From Anaerobranca californiensis DSM 14826 (GTDB lineage: Bacteria > Bacillota > Proteinivoracia > Proteinivoracales > Proteinivoracaceae), in contig NZ_FRAI01000005.1 in assembly GCF_900142275.1 (NCBI RefSeq), forward strand, positions 186,001-250,000: 64,000 nt of DNA, in the 5' to 3' direction. Positions 7,521 through 16,482 of the stretch are shown piece by piece. The position numbers and the translations under genes are program-made. The notes beneath the pieces are model-generated. The model worked only from the letters and a program-made list of their open reading frames with translations, did not search any database and had not been told where the DNA came from. Every line of letters starts with the position of its first letter. The first letter of the stretch is position 1.

Positions 7521-8324
7521 CTATAAAAGTTTGTTAATTATGAAATATGCTAAAACTACGACCACTTGTGAGTTAATAAAAATAAATAATGGAGTTTTTA
7601 CTTTTTCTTTAAAAAATTTAATTAAATTGATAACTAATACCCATGTCCAACCTATAGAAACTATTCCTTTAAAAACATTCATCAATAAAACTTGTACTTC
7701 CTTATCTGTAGTTATAGCTTTAACTATGGCATTATCAACTCGACCTGTATAAGCAGTTATCATTAAAAGGGGCATGAGAAGACTTAATAGCACTAACCTT
7801 TCCTCTTTAGATTTATTATTAGGTATATCATGTAATTTATTAACAATATATGGTGTTATAAAAATAACTAGCAATATTTCTGGCACCATGTAAGTAGCAT
7901 TATAAATTAATGAGTAAATAAAGACCGATTGACCTTCTGGAGCATATTGACCAAAAAATACAACACCTGAGATAAAGTGGGCGAAAAACCTTAAAAGTCC
8001 AGCAACAGAAACTCCTAATAACTGATTATCCCTAAATAAACCGGCAATTCCAATAACCCCAAAGGCTAGAGGATAATCTAAAATCACCTGGATAGGATGG
8101 GCAAACCAAAATCCAGGTCCAATTATTTTTAATACACCAAAGGCTACACCGGCTATTGTCCCAGCTTTGAAGCCCCATCTTAGCGCAATCAAAAAGATAG
8201 GGATCATCTGTAAGGAAATTGAACCCCCTTGTGGCATTTGGCCTATCCTAAAATAACTTAAAATAAAAGCCAATGCCAACATCATACTGGTTTCCACCAT
8301 TATTTTAGTTTGTCTACGATCCAT
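7521..8324 (-). CDS. thiT: Thiamine ECF transporter S component ThiT
   Basis: Membrane substrate-binding subunit for thiamine uptake by the shared energy-coupling (ECF) module. The YuaJ/ThiT core of six helices is seen, with RIGQMPQGGSISLQMIPI and the conserved ALRWGFKAG segment. At 267 residues it is longer than usual (about 190), with extra C-terminal hydrophobic segments after about residue 185 whose role is unclear. Start ATG 8324 has AGGGAGGG upstream. The in-frame GTG at 8372 lies inside the attenuator hairpin and is rejected. It is controlled by the TPP riboswitch at 8405-8505. Confidence 0.9.
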   Translation of the reverse strand: MDRRQTKIMVETSMMLALAFILSYFRIGQMPQGGSISLQMIPIFLIALRWGFKAGTIAGVAFGVLKIIGPGFWFAHPIQVILDYPLAFGVIGIAGLFRDNQLLGVSVAGLLRFFAHFISGVVFFGQYAPEGQSVFIYSLIYNATYMVPEILLVIFITPYIVNKLHDIPNNKSKEERLVLLSLLMPLLMITAYTGRVDNAIVKAITTDKEVQVLLMNVFKGIVSIGWTWVLVINLIKFFKEKVKTPLFIFINSQVVVVLAYFIINKLL

Positions 8325-8353
8325 AAAAAAATCCCTCCCTAAATTTAGGGTAA

Positions 8354-8390
8354 ACAAAAAACCGTTTCCCACTAGGAAATACGGTTTTTT
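8354..8390 (-). terminator. Riboswitch-controlled terminator upstream of thiT
   Basis: On the minus strand AAAACCGT pairs with ACGGTTTT, with an inner TTTCC/GGGAA helix and then a T run. The loop sequence CCTAGTGG (plus-strand copy at 8369-8376) is exactly complementary to CCACTAGG at the 5' end of the aptamer (8495-8502). This gives a ready antiterminator when TPP is absent. Confidence 0.8.
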
Positions 8391-8404
8391 TAGAATATAC
8401 CTAT

Positions 8405-8505
8405 CCTAAACCGACTTCCCTACGCTGGCATTACCCAGATCAGGTTCAAAGGGTCAGATGCCCACAGCATCCTCTCAGTTATTGTAATAACTCCCCTAGT
8501 GGTTT
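8405..8505 (-). promoter_or_regulatory. TPP riboswitch (THI box)
   Basis: The minus strand carries the conserved TPP aptamer blocks CTGAGAGG, then ACCCTTTGAACCTGATCTGG, then GTAATGCCAGCGTAGGGAAG. It lies directly upstream of thiT, followed by an intrinsic terminator. Bound thiamine diphosphate would favour termination and shut off thiamine import. Confidence 0.97.
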
Positions 8506-8564
8506 TTTGTTTCCCTATTAAATTTTACAATTTAATTATATGAAATTTTTTCGAAAAATACAAG

Positions 8565-9215
8565 TTAATTTTTACTAATATTTTTTAATAAATCAATAGC
8601 TTTTTTAGGGTTAGTATGATTTAAAATATATGAACCTGCTACTAAAACAGTAGCACCACAAGCCACTAATTTGGTGCCAATTTCATCATTGACTCCTCCA
8701 TCGACCTGAATTTCTATTTTTCTTTCACCAATTAAGTCTTTTAACTCATTTAACTTATCATAGGTACTTTCTATAAATTGCTGTCCACCAAACCCTGGAT
8801 TTACAGACATTAAAAGGACCATATCCAATTTATCTAATACATACTTGATACTTCTAACATCAGTAGCAGGGTTTAAAGCAACCCCCGTTTTTTTACCGTG
8901 AAATTTAATCAGCTGTAGAGTTCTATCAAGATGGGGAGTAGCTTCACAATGTACCGTTACATAATCTGCACCAGCTTTACAAAAATCTTCTATATACCGT
9001 TCAGGCTTTTCTACCATCAAATGCACATCTAAAACTAAATTTGTAATTTTTCTGAGGGCTGAAACATATTGGGGACCAAAAGTGATATTAGGAACAAACA
9101 TTCCATCCATTACATCTATATGCAGCCAATGGGCACCACTTTCTTCTAACATTTTCACATCCCTTGCTAAATTTAAAATATCTGCTGCTAATAAAGATGG
9201 TGCTATTTTTATCAT
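8565..9215 (-). CDS. rpe: Ribulose-phosphate 3-epimerase
   Basis: Interconverts ribulose 5-phosphate and xylulose 5-phosphate in the pentose phosphate pathway. The TIM barrel carries the signature HIDVMDGMFVPNITFGP (from about 32), the VHLMVEKP strand, SVNPGFGGQ and VDGGVN. Metal-site His and Asp residues are in place. Length 216 is standard. GAGGTGA precedes the ATG. It is 12 bases downstream of rsgA, as in the Bacillus prpC-prkC-rsgA-rpe order. Confidence 0.97.
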   Translation of the reverse strand: MIKIAPSLLAADILNLARDVKMLEESGAHWLHIDVMDGMFVPNITFGPQYVSALRKITNLVLDVHLMVEKPERYIEDFCKAGADYVTVHCEATPHLDRTLQLIKFHGKKTGVALNPATDVRSIKYVLDKLDMVLLMSVNPGFGGQQFIESTYDKLNELKDLIGERKIEIQVDGGVNDEIGTKLVACGATVLVAGSYILNHTNPKKAIDLLKNISKN

Positions 9216-9227
9216 TAAAATTTCACC

Positions 9228-10112
9228 TCATTCTTGACTATTTTCACGAATTTCCTCTAGTAATGCAAGATAACTATTATACCTTTCGGGGTTAATTAAA
9301 CCTTTTTCTACCGCTGTTTTTATATTACATCCTTCTTCCTTTTGATGTAAACAGGAAGTAAAACGACAATTTAAATAAGGTATAAATTCAGGAAAGTATT
9401 TATCTAATTCATAAATATCAAAATCCGTTAATTCCAATGAAGTAAATCCAGGAGTATCCACAACAAAACTATTTTCCATAACTTCAAGTAACTGACAAAA
9501 TGTAGTTGTATGTTTACCCCTCTTAGTTTTTTCACTCACTGAAGCTACCGCTAATTTAAATTGTGGGTTAATATTATTAATTAAAGACGACTTACCAGCC
9601 CCAGAAGGACCTGATAAAGTAGTGATCTTTCCTTTAAGTTTTTCTTTTAATTTATCTAACCCTTCTAAAGTTTTATTTGAAATTCCAATTATTGTATATC
9701 CTGTATCTTTAAACCTTTGTGAGATATAATCTAAAAATCCCTTATCAATTAAATCTATTTTAGTTATACAAATAGTCACTTCTAAAGAGTTTTTCCTTGC
9801 TAAAACTGTAAGTCTATCCATTAAAAGATAATCTGGTAAGGGATCGATAGCAGAAAAAGTTAAGCAAAGCTGGTCAATGTTTGCAACACTTGGTCGAATC
9901 AAACAGTTTTTTCGCTCTTGGATAGTTTCAATTACCCCTGTAGTAGGGGAAATCAGTCCAAATTCAACTTTATCCCCTACTACAGGTTTTATGTTATCTT
10001 TTTTAAGTTTACCCCTAGCCCTGCACTCAATTATTTTATCTTGCCATTTTACATAATAAAATCCACTCAAAGCTTTTACAATAATACCTTGGTTTAAGAC
10101 GATAAAGACCAC
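9228..10112 (-). CDS. rsgA: Ribosome small subunit-dependent GTPase A
   Basis: Late 30S assembly GTPase. An N-terminal OB fold precedes a circularly permuted GTPase domain: G4 TKID (about 117-120) comes before the P-loop GPSGAGKSS (168-176) and the G3-like DTPGF. The C-terminal zinc region has CRFTSCLHQKEEGCNIK. Length 294 is typical. The GTG start lies two bases after the prkC stop and lacks a clear ribosome binding site, suggesting translation coupled to prkC. Confidence 0.95.
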   Translation of the reverse strand: MVFIVLNQGIIVKALSGFYYVKWQDKIIECRARGKLKKDNIKPVVGDKVEFGLISPTTGVIETIQERKNCLIRPSVANIDQLCLTFSAIDPLPDYLLMDRLTVLARKNSLEVTICITKIDLIDKGFLDYISQRFKDTGYTIIGISNKTLEGLDKLKEKLKGKITTLSGPSGAGKSSLINNINPQFKLAVASVSEKTKRGKHTTTFCQLLEVMENSFVVDTPGFTSLELTDFDIYELDKYFPEFIPYLNCRFTSCLHQKEEGCNIKTAVEKGLINPERYNSYLALLEEIRENSQE

Positions 10113-10114
10113 CC

Positions 10115-11980
10115 CTATGGTAATAATATTTTATCTTTTAATTCATTATCACGGTAAAACTCTACTTCTCCCTTTTCCCAATAATTAACCATTATTTCCA
10201 AATCACCGTTTTGGGGATTTACTGTATTTTCAAAGACAGTTCTTTGACCACCGAGATCTTTTACTATTACTTTTAATACATAAGGTTTTTCAATATCACT
10301 ATTATTGATAGTAAAGGTTCTGGTCTTCTCTTGGAAGGGCCTTGCAACAAGATCGATAGAGGTGTGCCCTGGTTGTACTAAGGGGTTATCTTGGTGGGAA
10401 TGTCTAATGACGATTCCTGAAGGAGAATTTCCTTGACTGGGTTCATAAGTAACAAATCGCACAGATATATTGAGATATGATAATAATTCTTTTGCTTCTT
10501 CTACTGTCAAACCAATAAGGTTTGGTAATTCTACTGATCTAGGACCGGAACTTATTATCAAAGTCACAGTTTCCCCTTTTAATAGATTACCTCCTAAAGG
10601 TATTTGTCTAATAACCCTTCCTTCTAGTACAGTTTCGCTGTTTTCCCTTTCAATATTTACCTTCAGACCCCTTTGTTCGATAGTTATTTTTGCAATTCGT
10701 TCCTCTTCACCCACTACATCGGGAACTGCAACAAATTCAGGCCCACTACTTAATGTTAAAGCAATTTCCCTTCCCTTTTTAACCTTTGTATTTGGTATTG
10801 GATGCTGATATACAACATGATTTACCGGTATTTCGGCATGATATACATCTTCAGTAATGGTATAATTTAAACCTTTTTCCTTTAAAATAGCAATAGCGTC
10901 ATTTAAACGTAAACCTTCAACATTAGGTACTACTACTTCCGGTACATGTAAAAGGTTTTTAATACCAAAATAAGCTAATATAGGTAAAGCTATTAACAAT
11001 AAAACTATACTTGTAATTAAAATTCCTTTTTTAATTTTTTTCTTTTTATCATTTTGATTTATTTCTTTCTTTTCTTCAACTGGTGTCTGCACAGAAATAC
11101 CATTAAAAACTTGGGTCTGTTGAATAGTTGTTTCAGGTAATTTAACATCTACTTTGCCGTATTTTAACCAACTCTGAATATCATCTAGTAAATCTCTGAT
11201 GTTATTATATCTGACATCTTTATTTTTTTGCAGACATTTTTCCACTATTTTAGCTACATCCTCCGGGATATCAGGTTTAATTTCCCTAATAGGTTTTACT
11301 TTTTCTTGAATATGTTTTATGGCAATGGAAATAGGACTCTCACCATCGAAGGGTAATTGACCAGTTAACATTTCATACATTACTATCCCTAAAGAATAAA
11401 TATCTGATTGAACTCCGGCATATGCGCCCTTTGCTTGTTCAGGGGAAAAATAGTGAACAGAACCCATTATCGAACCAGTATTTTGCACTGTTAAGGTATT
11501 GCTTGTTATTGCCTTTGCGATACCAAAATCAGTTACTTTAACAGACATATTTTTTGTTAATAAAATATTATGGGGTTTAATATCCCTATGAATAATAGAA
11601 TTATCATGGGCATGGGCTAACGCTTCAGCAACTTCTTTAGCGATTTTCATAGCTTCTTTAGGTTCTAATACCCCTTTGTTTTGGATATATTCTTTCAGTG
11701 TCATGCCTTCAACATATTCCATAACGATAAAATAATCGGATTTATCTTGGCCTACATCATATATTGCTACAATATTAGGATGGGATAAACTGGCAGATGA
11801 TTGGGCTTCTCTGCGGAACTTTTTAACAAATTCTTCATCATGGGCAAATTGGGGACGTAATACTTTCACTGCTACAATACGGTTTAATAAGGTGCAACGG
11901 CCTTTATAAACTATTGCCATTCCTCCCCCGCCAATTTTCTCAAGTATTTGATACCTATTAGCTAATTTCCGTCCAATCAT
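10115..11980 (-). CDS. prkC: PASTA-domain serine/threonine protein kinase PrkC
   Basis: Membrane kinase that senses muropeptides and controls growth and germination signalling. Residues 10-270 form the kinase domain: glycine loop GGGGMAIVYKG, catalytic HRDIKPHN, DFGIAK, and a Thr-rich activation loop. One transmembrane helix lies near 320-342. Three external PASTA repeats follow (start at VVVPNVEG, VAVPDVVG and VELPNLIG), then a beta-rich tail of about 70 residues. Length 621 is normal. Its ATG follows the prpC TAG stop directly. Together with spoVD at about 57-59 kb it gives the window two PASTA proteins. Confidence 0.97.
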   Translation of the reverse strand: MIGRKLANRYQILEKIGGGGMAIVYKGRCTLLNRIVAVKVLRPQFAHDEEFVKKFRREAQSSASLSHPNIVAIYDVGQDKSDYFIVMEYVEGMTLKEYIQNKGVLEPKEAMKIAKEVAEALAHAHDNSIIHRDIKPHNILLTKNMSVKVTDFGIAKAITSNTLTVQNTGSIMGSVHYFSPEQAKGAYAGVQSDIYSLGIVMYEMLTGQLPFDGESPISIAIKHIQEKVKPIREIKPDIPEDVAKIVEKCLQKNKDVRYNNIRDLLDDIQSWLKYGKVDVKLPETTIQQTQVFNGISVQTPVEEKKEINQNDKKKKIKKGILITSIVLLLIALPILAYFGIKNLLHVPEVVVPNVEGLRLNDAIAILKEKGLNYTITEDVYHAEIPVNHVVYQHPIPNTKVKKGREIALTLSSGPEFVAVPDVVGEEERIAKITIEQRGLKVNIERENSETVLEGRVIRQIPLGGNLLKGETVTLIISSGPRSVELPNLIGLTVEEAKELLSYLNISVRFVTYEPSQGNSPSGIVIRHSHQDNPLVQPGHTSIDLVARPFQEKTRTFTINNSDIEKPYVLKVIVKDLGGQRTVFENTVNPQNGDLEIMVNYWEKGEVEFYRDNELKDKILLP

Positions 11981-12694
11981 CTAGTTCACCCCTCCTTCAC
12001 AGGAAATAATTATTAAAGAAATATTGTCATTTCCTCCACGACTTAACGCAGTATCCAATAGTTTTTCTGCACATTCTTCTATTTGATAACTTTGTAATAT
12101 TTGAGATATTTCATCATTTGTTACTAAATTAGTCAATCCATCTGAACATAGTAAAATAATGTCATTAGGTTGGATGGATTGGTTTAAAACTTGAATTTCA
12201 ACTTCTTTAGCTGTACCTACAGCTTGTGTTAGAATATTTTTTCTAGGATGGTTATTAGCCTCTTCCTTAGTAATGTCACCTAAATTAATAAGTTCCTGAA
12301 CAAATGAATGGTCAGTGGTAAGCTGGAAAAGTTCATTGCCCCTTAATAAATATGCCCTACTGTCACCGACATGACCGATATATAACATATTATTACTAAT
12401 TAATCCAAATGTCAAAGTAGTTCCCATTCCTGTTAATTCAGGGGTTGATAAACTATAGTTATATAAATAGGAATTGACCTCTTCAATCCATGTTTTAATT
12501 TGTATAACTTCACTTGTGTTAATTTTCCTCTCTAATTCCTTTACTGCCATTTCGCTTGCTAATTCTCCACCACTATGACCACCCATACCATCTGCTATAA
12601 TCCCATATATCCCTAAAGGACACTTCCCAGTCTTAATAAAGTCTTGGTTTTGTTCCCTAACTAAACCAGTATGGGTCTTTTCAACAATCTTCAT
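11981..12694 (-). CDS. prpC: PP2C-type protein serine/threonine phosphatase PrpC/Stp
   Basis: Soluble metal-dependent phosphatase that reverses PrkC phosphorylation. PP2C motifs are NQD (about 16-18), ADGMGGHSGGE (about 34-44), HVGDSRAYL, TTDHS, LCSDGLTN and GGNDNISLI. Length 237 is standard. GGGGTGA precedes the ATG. It is coupled directly to prkC with no gap, giving a kinase/phosphatase pair in one operon. Confidence 0.96.
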   Translation of the reverse strand: MKIVEKTHTGLVREQNQDFIKTGKCPLGIYGIIADGMGGHSGGELASEMAVKELERKINTSEVIQIKTWIEEVNSYLYNYSLSTPELTGMGTTLTFGLISNNMLYIGHVGDSRAYLLRGNELFQLTTDHSFVQELINLGDITKEEANNHPRKNILTQAVGTAKEVEIQVLNQSIQPNDIILLCSDGLTNLVTNDEISQILQSYQIEECAEKLLDTALSRGGNDNISLIIISCEGGVN

Positions 12695-12713
12695 TAAATC
12701 ACCCCATTTCCCC

Positions 12714-13730
12714 CTAACTCTTCTTTCTCAATTGACCACAGGCTGCATCTATATCAGAACCTAATTCTCTCCTTATAGTAACTTCAAAACCAATATCCGT
12801 AAGGATTTTTTGAAACCGTTCAATTGCTTTTTCCGAACTTCTTTCCAGTTTTTCGTTATATGAATTATTGATAGGTATTAAGTTAATATTACATAAAAGT
12901 CCTGACAAGACCTTTGCCAACTTAAAGGCATCTTTTTCTGTATCATTAAAACCTTTAATCATGATATATTCTATTGTTACCCTTCTTTTCCTTTGATCTA
13001 CAAAGTACTTACAAGCAGTAATTAGCTCCGAAATAGTATATCTTTTAGCAATAGGCATTATTTCTCGCCTTTTTTCATCATCAGCGGCATGTAATGACAG
13101 AGCTAATGTAATACCTAGACCTTCATCAGCTAGTTTATATATTTCGGGAACCAGCCCTGCAGTAGATAATGTTATATTTCTAATTCCAATATTAAAAGTA
13201 GCTTCCGAGTTAATAAAACGGATAAATTTCATAACATTATCGTAATTATCTAAAGGTTCTCCAATACCCATCAAAACTAGATTGCTAATTCTTTCATCTG
13301 TTAGTCTTTGTACTTGCCAAAATTGTTCTACCATCTCACTAGCTGACAAATTCCTATAAAAACCTTCTGAACCAGAATTACAGAAAACACACCCTAGTTT
13401 ACACCCAACTTGTGTGGAAATACAGATAGATAGACCATGGGTATAGTTCATTAATACCGTTTCCACAGAACTGCCATCTCTAAATTTAAATAAATATTTA
13501 ACTGTTCCATCTTTAGATACTTGTTTATCTTTAATCACAGCTTCACCAATTACGAAATTATTACTTAACTCTTCTCTGAGTTTTTGAGGCAAATTACTCA
13601 TTTCCATAAAATTATTTACCCTTTTTTTGTAAATCCAATCAAATATTTGTTTTATCCTAAATTTTTGTGTAATATATGGTGCCATTTTTTCTGCCAATTG
13701 TTCTTCATTTAATCCTAAAACATTTATCAT
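12714..13730 (-). CDS. rlmN: Dual-specificity 23S rRNA/tRNA adenine-C2 methyltransferase RlmN
   Basis: Radical SAM enzyme that methylates C2 of A2503 in 23S rRNA and A37 of some tRNAs. The cluster motif CKLGCVFC has cysteines at 110, 114 and 117. The two catalytic cysteines of the RlmN mechanism are visible at 103 (SICIST) and 331 (AACGQL). The SAM-binding MGIGEPL motif is present. Length 338. It lies 20 bases upstream of prpC and ten bases after rsmB. Confidence 0.96.
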   Translation of the reverse strand: MINVLGLNEEQLAEKMAPYITQKFRIKQIFDWIYKKRVNNFMEMSNLPQKLREELSNNFVIGEAVIKDKQVSKDGTVKYLFKFRDGSSVETVLMNYTHGLSICISTQVGCKLGCVFCNSGSEGFYRNLSASEMVEQFWQVQRLTDERISNLVLMGIGEPLDNYDNVMKFIRFINSEATFNIGIRNITLSTAGLVPEIYKLADEGLGITLALSLHAADDEKRREIMPIAKRYTISELITACKYFVDQRKRRVTIEYIMIKGFNDTEKDAFKLAKVLSGLLCNINLIPINNSYNEKLERSSEKAIERFQKILTDIGFEVTIRRELGSDIDAACGQLRKKS

Positions 13731-13739
13731 ATCTATCTT

Positions 13740-15032
13740 TCACCTCAACTTTTTTAATTTAGCTACATAAAAACCATGACATTTATGGATATGGGGATAA
13801 AGCCTAATTTCTTCCTCTAATTTAAATTGGGGATATGTTTGAAGAAAATTAGTTATTATTTCCTCATTTTCTTCTTTAGTTAAAGTACAAGTGGAATATA
13901 CTAATGTCCCGTTAACTTTTAATAATTCACCAGCATTTTGTAGTAATTTCCATTGAATTTTAACTATTTCTTTAATATCTTCCCTTTTTTTATTCCATTT
14001 TATATCTGGTTTACTACTAATTACTCCTAAACCACTACATGGAGCATCTAATAATATTTTGTCAAACTTTTCTTTTCCTAACTGTTTTACCCCTTCAGTA
14101 CCATCTAATAACATAGTTGTTATTATGTTGATTCCTAATTTTTCCGCAGCTTCTTCAATTAATTTTAATTTATGAATATGGATATCACAACTTAAAATTT
14201 CACCATGATTTTCCATAAGTTGGGCTATATAAGTACTTTTTCCCCCAGGGGCAGCACACATATCTAAAACTTTTTCTCCCTTTTTAGGTCCTAAAATTTC
14301 CACTGCCCTAATTGAACTTTGATCTTGAATTACACATAATCCTGAATTTAAAAAATCTTCAATTTTACTTACAGGTGTCTTCGGTTCTAATAATATACCA
14401 TTTTTACAAATAGGTGATAAATCACTTTCTATACCTAAGTCCTTCAATTTACTAATAAATTCCTCTATAGAAATCCGTAAAGTATTCACCCTTAGGGTAA
14501 GGGGGACCGGTTTGTTTAGGGAATTACAAAAACTTTCCAATTCAATGGAATCCTTAAATAATTTACCGAACTCTTCAACCATCCATTCAGGGAATGAATA
14601 TTTAATTGATATATATTTTCCAAAATTGCTTTTAGGTATATCTATACCCTTTTCTTTATCCCTAATAACATTTCGCAAAACTCCATTTACAAAATTACCT
14701 TTAGTAAGACCCCCTCTTTTTTTGGCGATTTTTACTCCTTCTGAGACTACGGCAAAATGAGGAATATCTAAAAATAATAATTGATATACAGATAATAACA
14801 ACAAATTTTTTAGCCAAAAAGGTTGTTTATGGGGTCTTTTTATATATTTTGCTAAAACAAATAAAAGATATTTTTTATGGCTTACTACACCGTAGACAAT
14901 ATTAGTAAATAAGCCTTTATCTTCAGTAGTAAAGGAATATTTATTAATATATTCCTTTACTACTAAGTTTGAATAAGCATTATCCTTTTCTACCATTATT
15001 AGTGCATTTAAACAATGTTCTCTAATATTCAT
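13740..15032 (-). CDS. rsmB: 16S rRNA (cytosine967-C5)-methyltransferase RsmB
   Basis: Methylates C967 of 16S rRNA. An N-terminal NusB-like domain (about residues 1-130) is followed by the Rossmann methyltransferase domain with VLDMCAAPGGKSTYIA, LLDAPCSGLG and the catalytic YSTCTLTKEENE motif. I take ATG 15032 as start (430 residues). The upstream in-frame GTG lies inside the AGGTGA ribosome binding site. It follows the zinc protease gene almost without gap. Confidence 0.94.
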   Translation of the reverse strand: MNIREHCLNALIMVEKDNAYSNLVVKEYINKYSFTTEDKGLFTNIVYGVVSHKKYLLFVLAKYIKRPHKQPFWLKNLLLLSVYQLLFLDIPHFAVVSEGVKIAKKRGGLTKGNFVNGVLRNVIRDKEKGIDIPKSNFGKYISIKYSFPEWMVEEFGKLFKDSIELESFCNSLNKPVPLTLRVNTLRISIEEFISKLKDLGIESDLSPICKNGILLEPKTPVSKIEDFLNSGLCVIQDQSSIRAVEILGPKKGEKVLDMCAAPGGKSTYIAQLMENHGEILSCDIHIHKLKLIEEAAEKLGINIITTMLLDGTEGVKQLGKEKFDKILLDAPCSGLGVISSKPDIKWNKKREDIKEIVKIQWKLLQNAGELLKVNGTLVYSTCTLTKEENEEIITNFLQTYPQFKLEEEIRLYPHIHKCHGFYVAKLKKLR

Positions 15033-15041
15033 TTTTTTCAC

Positions 15042-15722
15042 CTAATCTCTTCTACTTCTTAAAAGTAAAAGCCTTAATATTTGAGCTAATGCTACAGCAG
15101 TAGCAGCAACATAAGTTAAAGCAGCTGCATCTAATACCTTTTTAGCTCCTTTTTCTTCATCGGGATAGATAAAACCCGCTTCTGATAACATTGCCATTGC
15201 CCGACTAGATGCATTAAATTCGATAGGTAAAGTTATGATTTGAAACAATACCGCAAAACTAAAAAGGGCAATACCTACTTCCATCAAGATCCCTGAGCCA
15301 AATAAAAACCCTGCGAAAAATAGAGGCATGGCCATTTGACTACCAATTTGGGCTACAGGAAAAAAGTTATTTCTAAATGTTAGAAAAAAATAACCATTGG
15401 CATGCTGGTTAGCATGTCCCGTTTCATGGGCAGCAATACTTAGAGCTGCCAAAGAACTTCCATAGTAAACTTCCCTAGAAAGTCTTACTTTTTTACTGCG
15501 GGGATCATAATGGTCAGTTAAATGTCCACCTGTTAATTCCACATCTACATCATAAAGTCCCATATCATCCAAAAGTTTTCTTGCCACTTGGGCACCTGTA
15601 AAACCTTTTTTAGCAAAAACTCTAGAATATTTATTATATGTGCTTTTTACCTTCCCTTGGGCGTATAAAGCAAATAACATTGCTGGTATAACAAAAATTA
15701 TCAATCCTTGATCAAAAAACAT
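15042..15722 (-). CDS. Membrane zinc metallopeptidase, YugP family
   Basis: Membrane-embedded neutral zinc peptidase of the YugP (Zn_peptidase_2) family, of unknown physiological substrate. The HETGH zinc motif is at 99-103, followed by the aligned third ligand region in PIEFNASSRAM. Hydrophobic segments are at about 5-20, 115-160 and 200-220. Length 226 is normal. In clostridia it often sits between fmt/DUF116 and rsmB, as it does here, but the B. subtilis cluster lacks it. Confidence 0.9.
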   Translation of the reverse strand: MFFDQGLIIFVIPAMLFALYAQGKVKSTYNKYSRVFAKKGFTGAQVARKLLDDMGLYDVDVELTGGHLTDHYDPRSKKVRLSREVYYGSSLAALSIAAHETGHANQHANGYFFLTFRNNFFPVAQIGSQMAMPLFFAGFLFGSGILMEVGIALFSFAVLFQIITLPIEFNASSRAMAMLSEAGFIYPDEEKGAKKVLDAAALTYVAATAVALAQILRLLLLRSRRD

Positions 15723-15723
15723 A

Positions 15724-16482
15724 TTATTCTACCTCCTTAAGTAAAAATTTTAAACCTTCTTCTAACTTCTTTAAATCAACTCCAGTATTGTAACAAGGAC
15801 CAAAAGGCCTCAAATTCAAAATCCCTATTACTGGCAAAGGATCGGTATCAAGTATCCCACTAGATAAATCCCTTTCACAAGCTACAGCCACTATACTTTT
15901 AGGTTTAGTTTCTTTAATAATTTTTCTAGCTATAGTTCCTCCTGTTGCTATTGCTAATTTTACATTATATTTCTGGGTAAGGTCAATAATATCTCCTACC
16001 TGACAATTACCACATTTTTTACAATTACTAACATCAACTGTAATTTTATGGCTACAAGGTGAATTTTGAATACAATGGGGTAAGAGGATTAATATTTCAT
16101 GGGGAGCAAATTTATTTTTTGAGTTATTTAACAAAAGCTCATTATTGATCTCTATAAAGGAACCTTTAACTTTATCTTTATCAATTTTAAATATGGAACA
16201 TAAAGCCATTATCAATGGGTATAAAAACTTAATAGTCCCTTTAATTAGCGGGTTAAATACTCCTATTGCCTTACCATAATGTATTTTATACACCAGTAAA
16301 AATATTCCTAGTAAAAATATTATACTAAAAGAAAGTAATAATCCCAAAATAAACCATAAGAGAATTTTGATAATAACATTATTACTTATAAATGCTGACC
16401 AAATTATCGATATGATAAAGGAAAACAAAACCAATGACAATACCATTAATAAAATAAATAATCTCTTTCTATAATTATTCAA
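15724..16482 (-). CDS. DUF116 domain membrane protein
   Basis: Two or three N-terminal hydrophobic segments (about 8-30, 36-65, 85-100) precede a soluble DUF116 domain with a cysteine cluster: NSPC, then NCKKCGNCQVG and VACERDLSSG, then PFGPC. The spacing could hold a metal or iron-sulfur centre; function is unknown. It uses a TTG start that overlaps the end of fmt in another frame, with GAGGAG upstream. This suggests coupled translation with fmt. Length 252 is typical for the family. Confidence 0.85.
   Translation of the reverse strand: MNNYRKRLFILLMVLSLVLFSFIISIIWSAFISNNVIIKILLWFILGLLLSFSIIFLLGIFLLVYKIHYGKAIGVFNPLIKGTIKFLYPLIMALCSIFKIDKDKVKGSFIEINNELLLNNSKNKFAPHEILILLPHCIQNSPCSHKITVDVSNCKKCGNCQVGDIIDLTQKYNVKLAIATGGTIARKIIKETKPKSIVAVACERDLSSGILDTDPLPVIGILNLRPFGPCYNTGVDLKKLEEGLKFLLKEVE

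Noticed and set aside
8325-8372. Longer start for thiT
   Set aside because: The GTG sits within the riboswitch terminator hairpin, and ATG 8324 has AGGGAGGG upstream.
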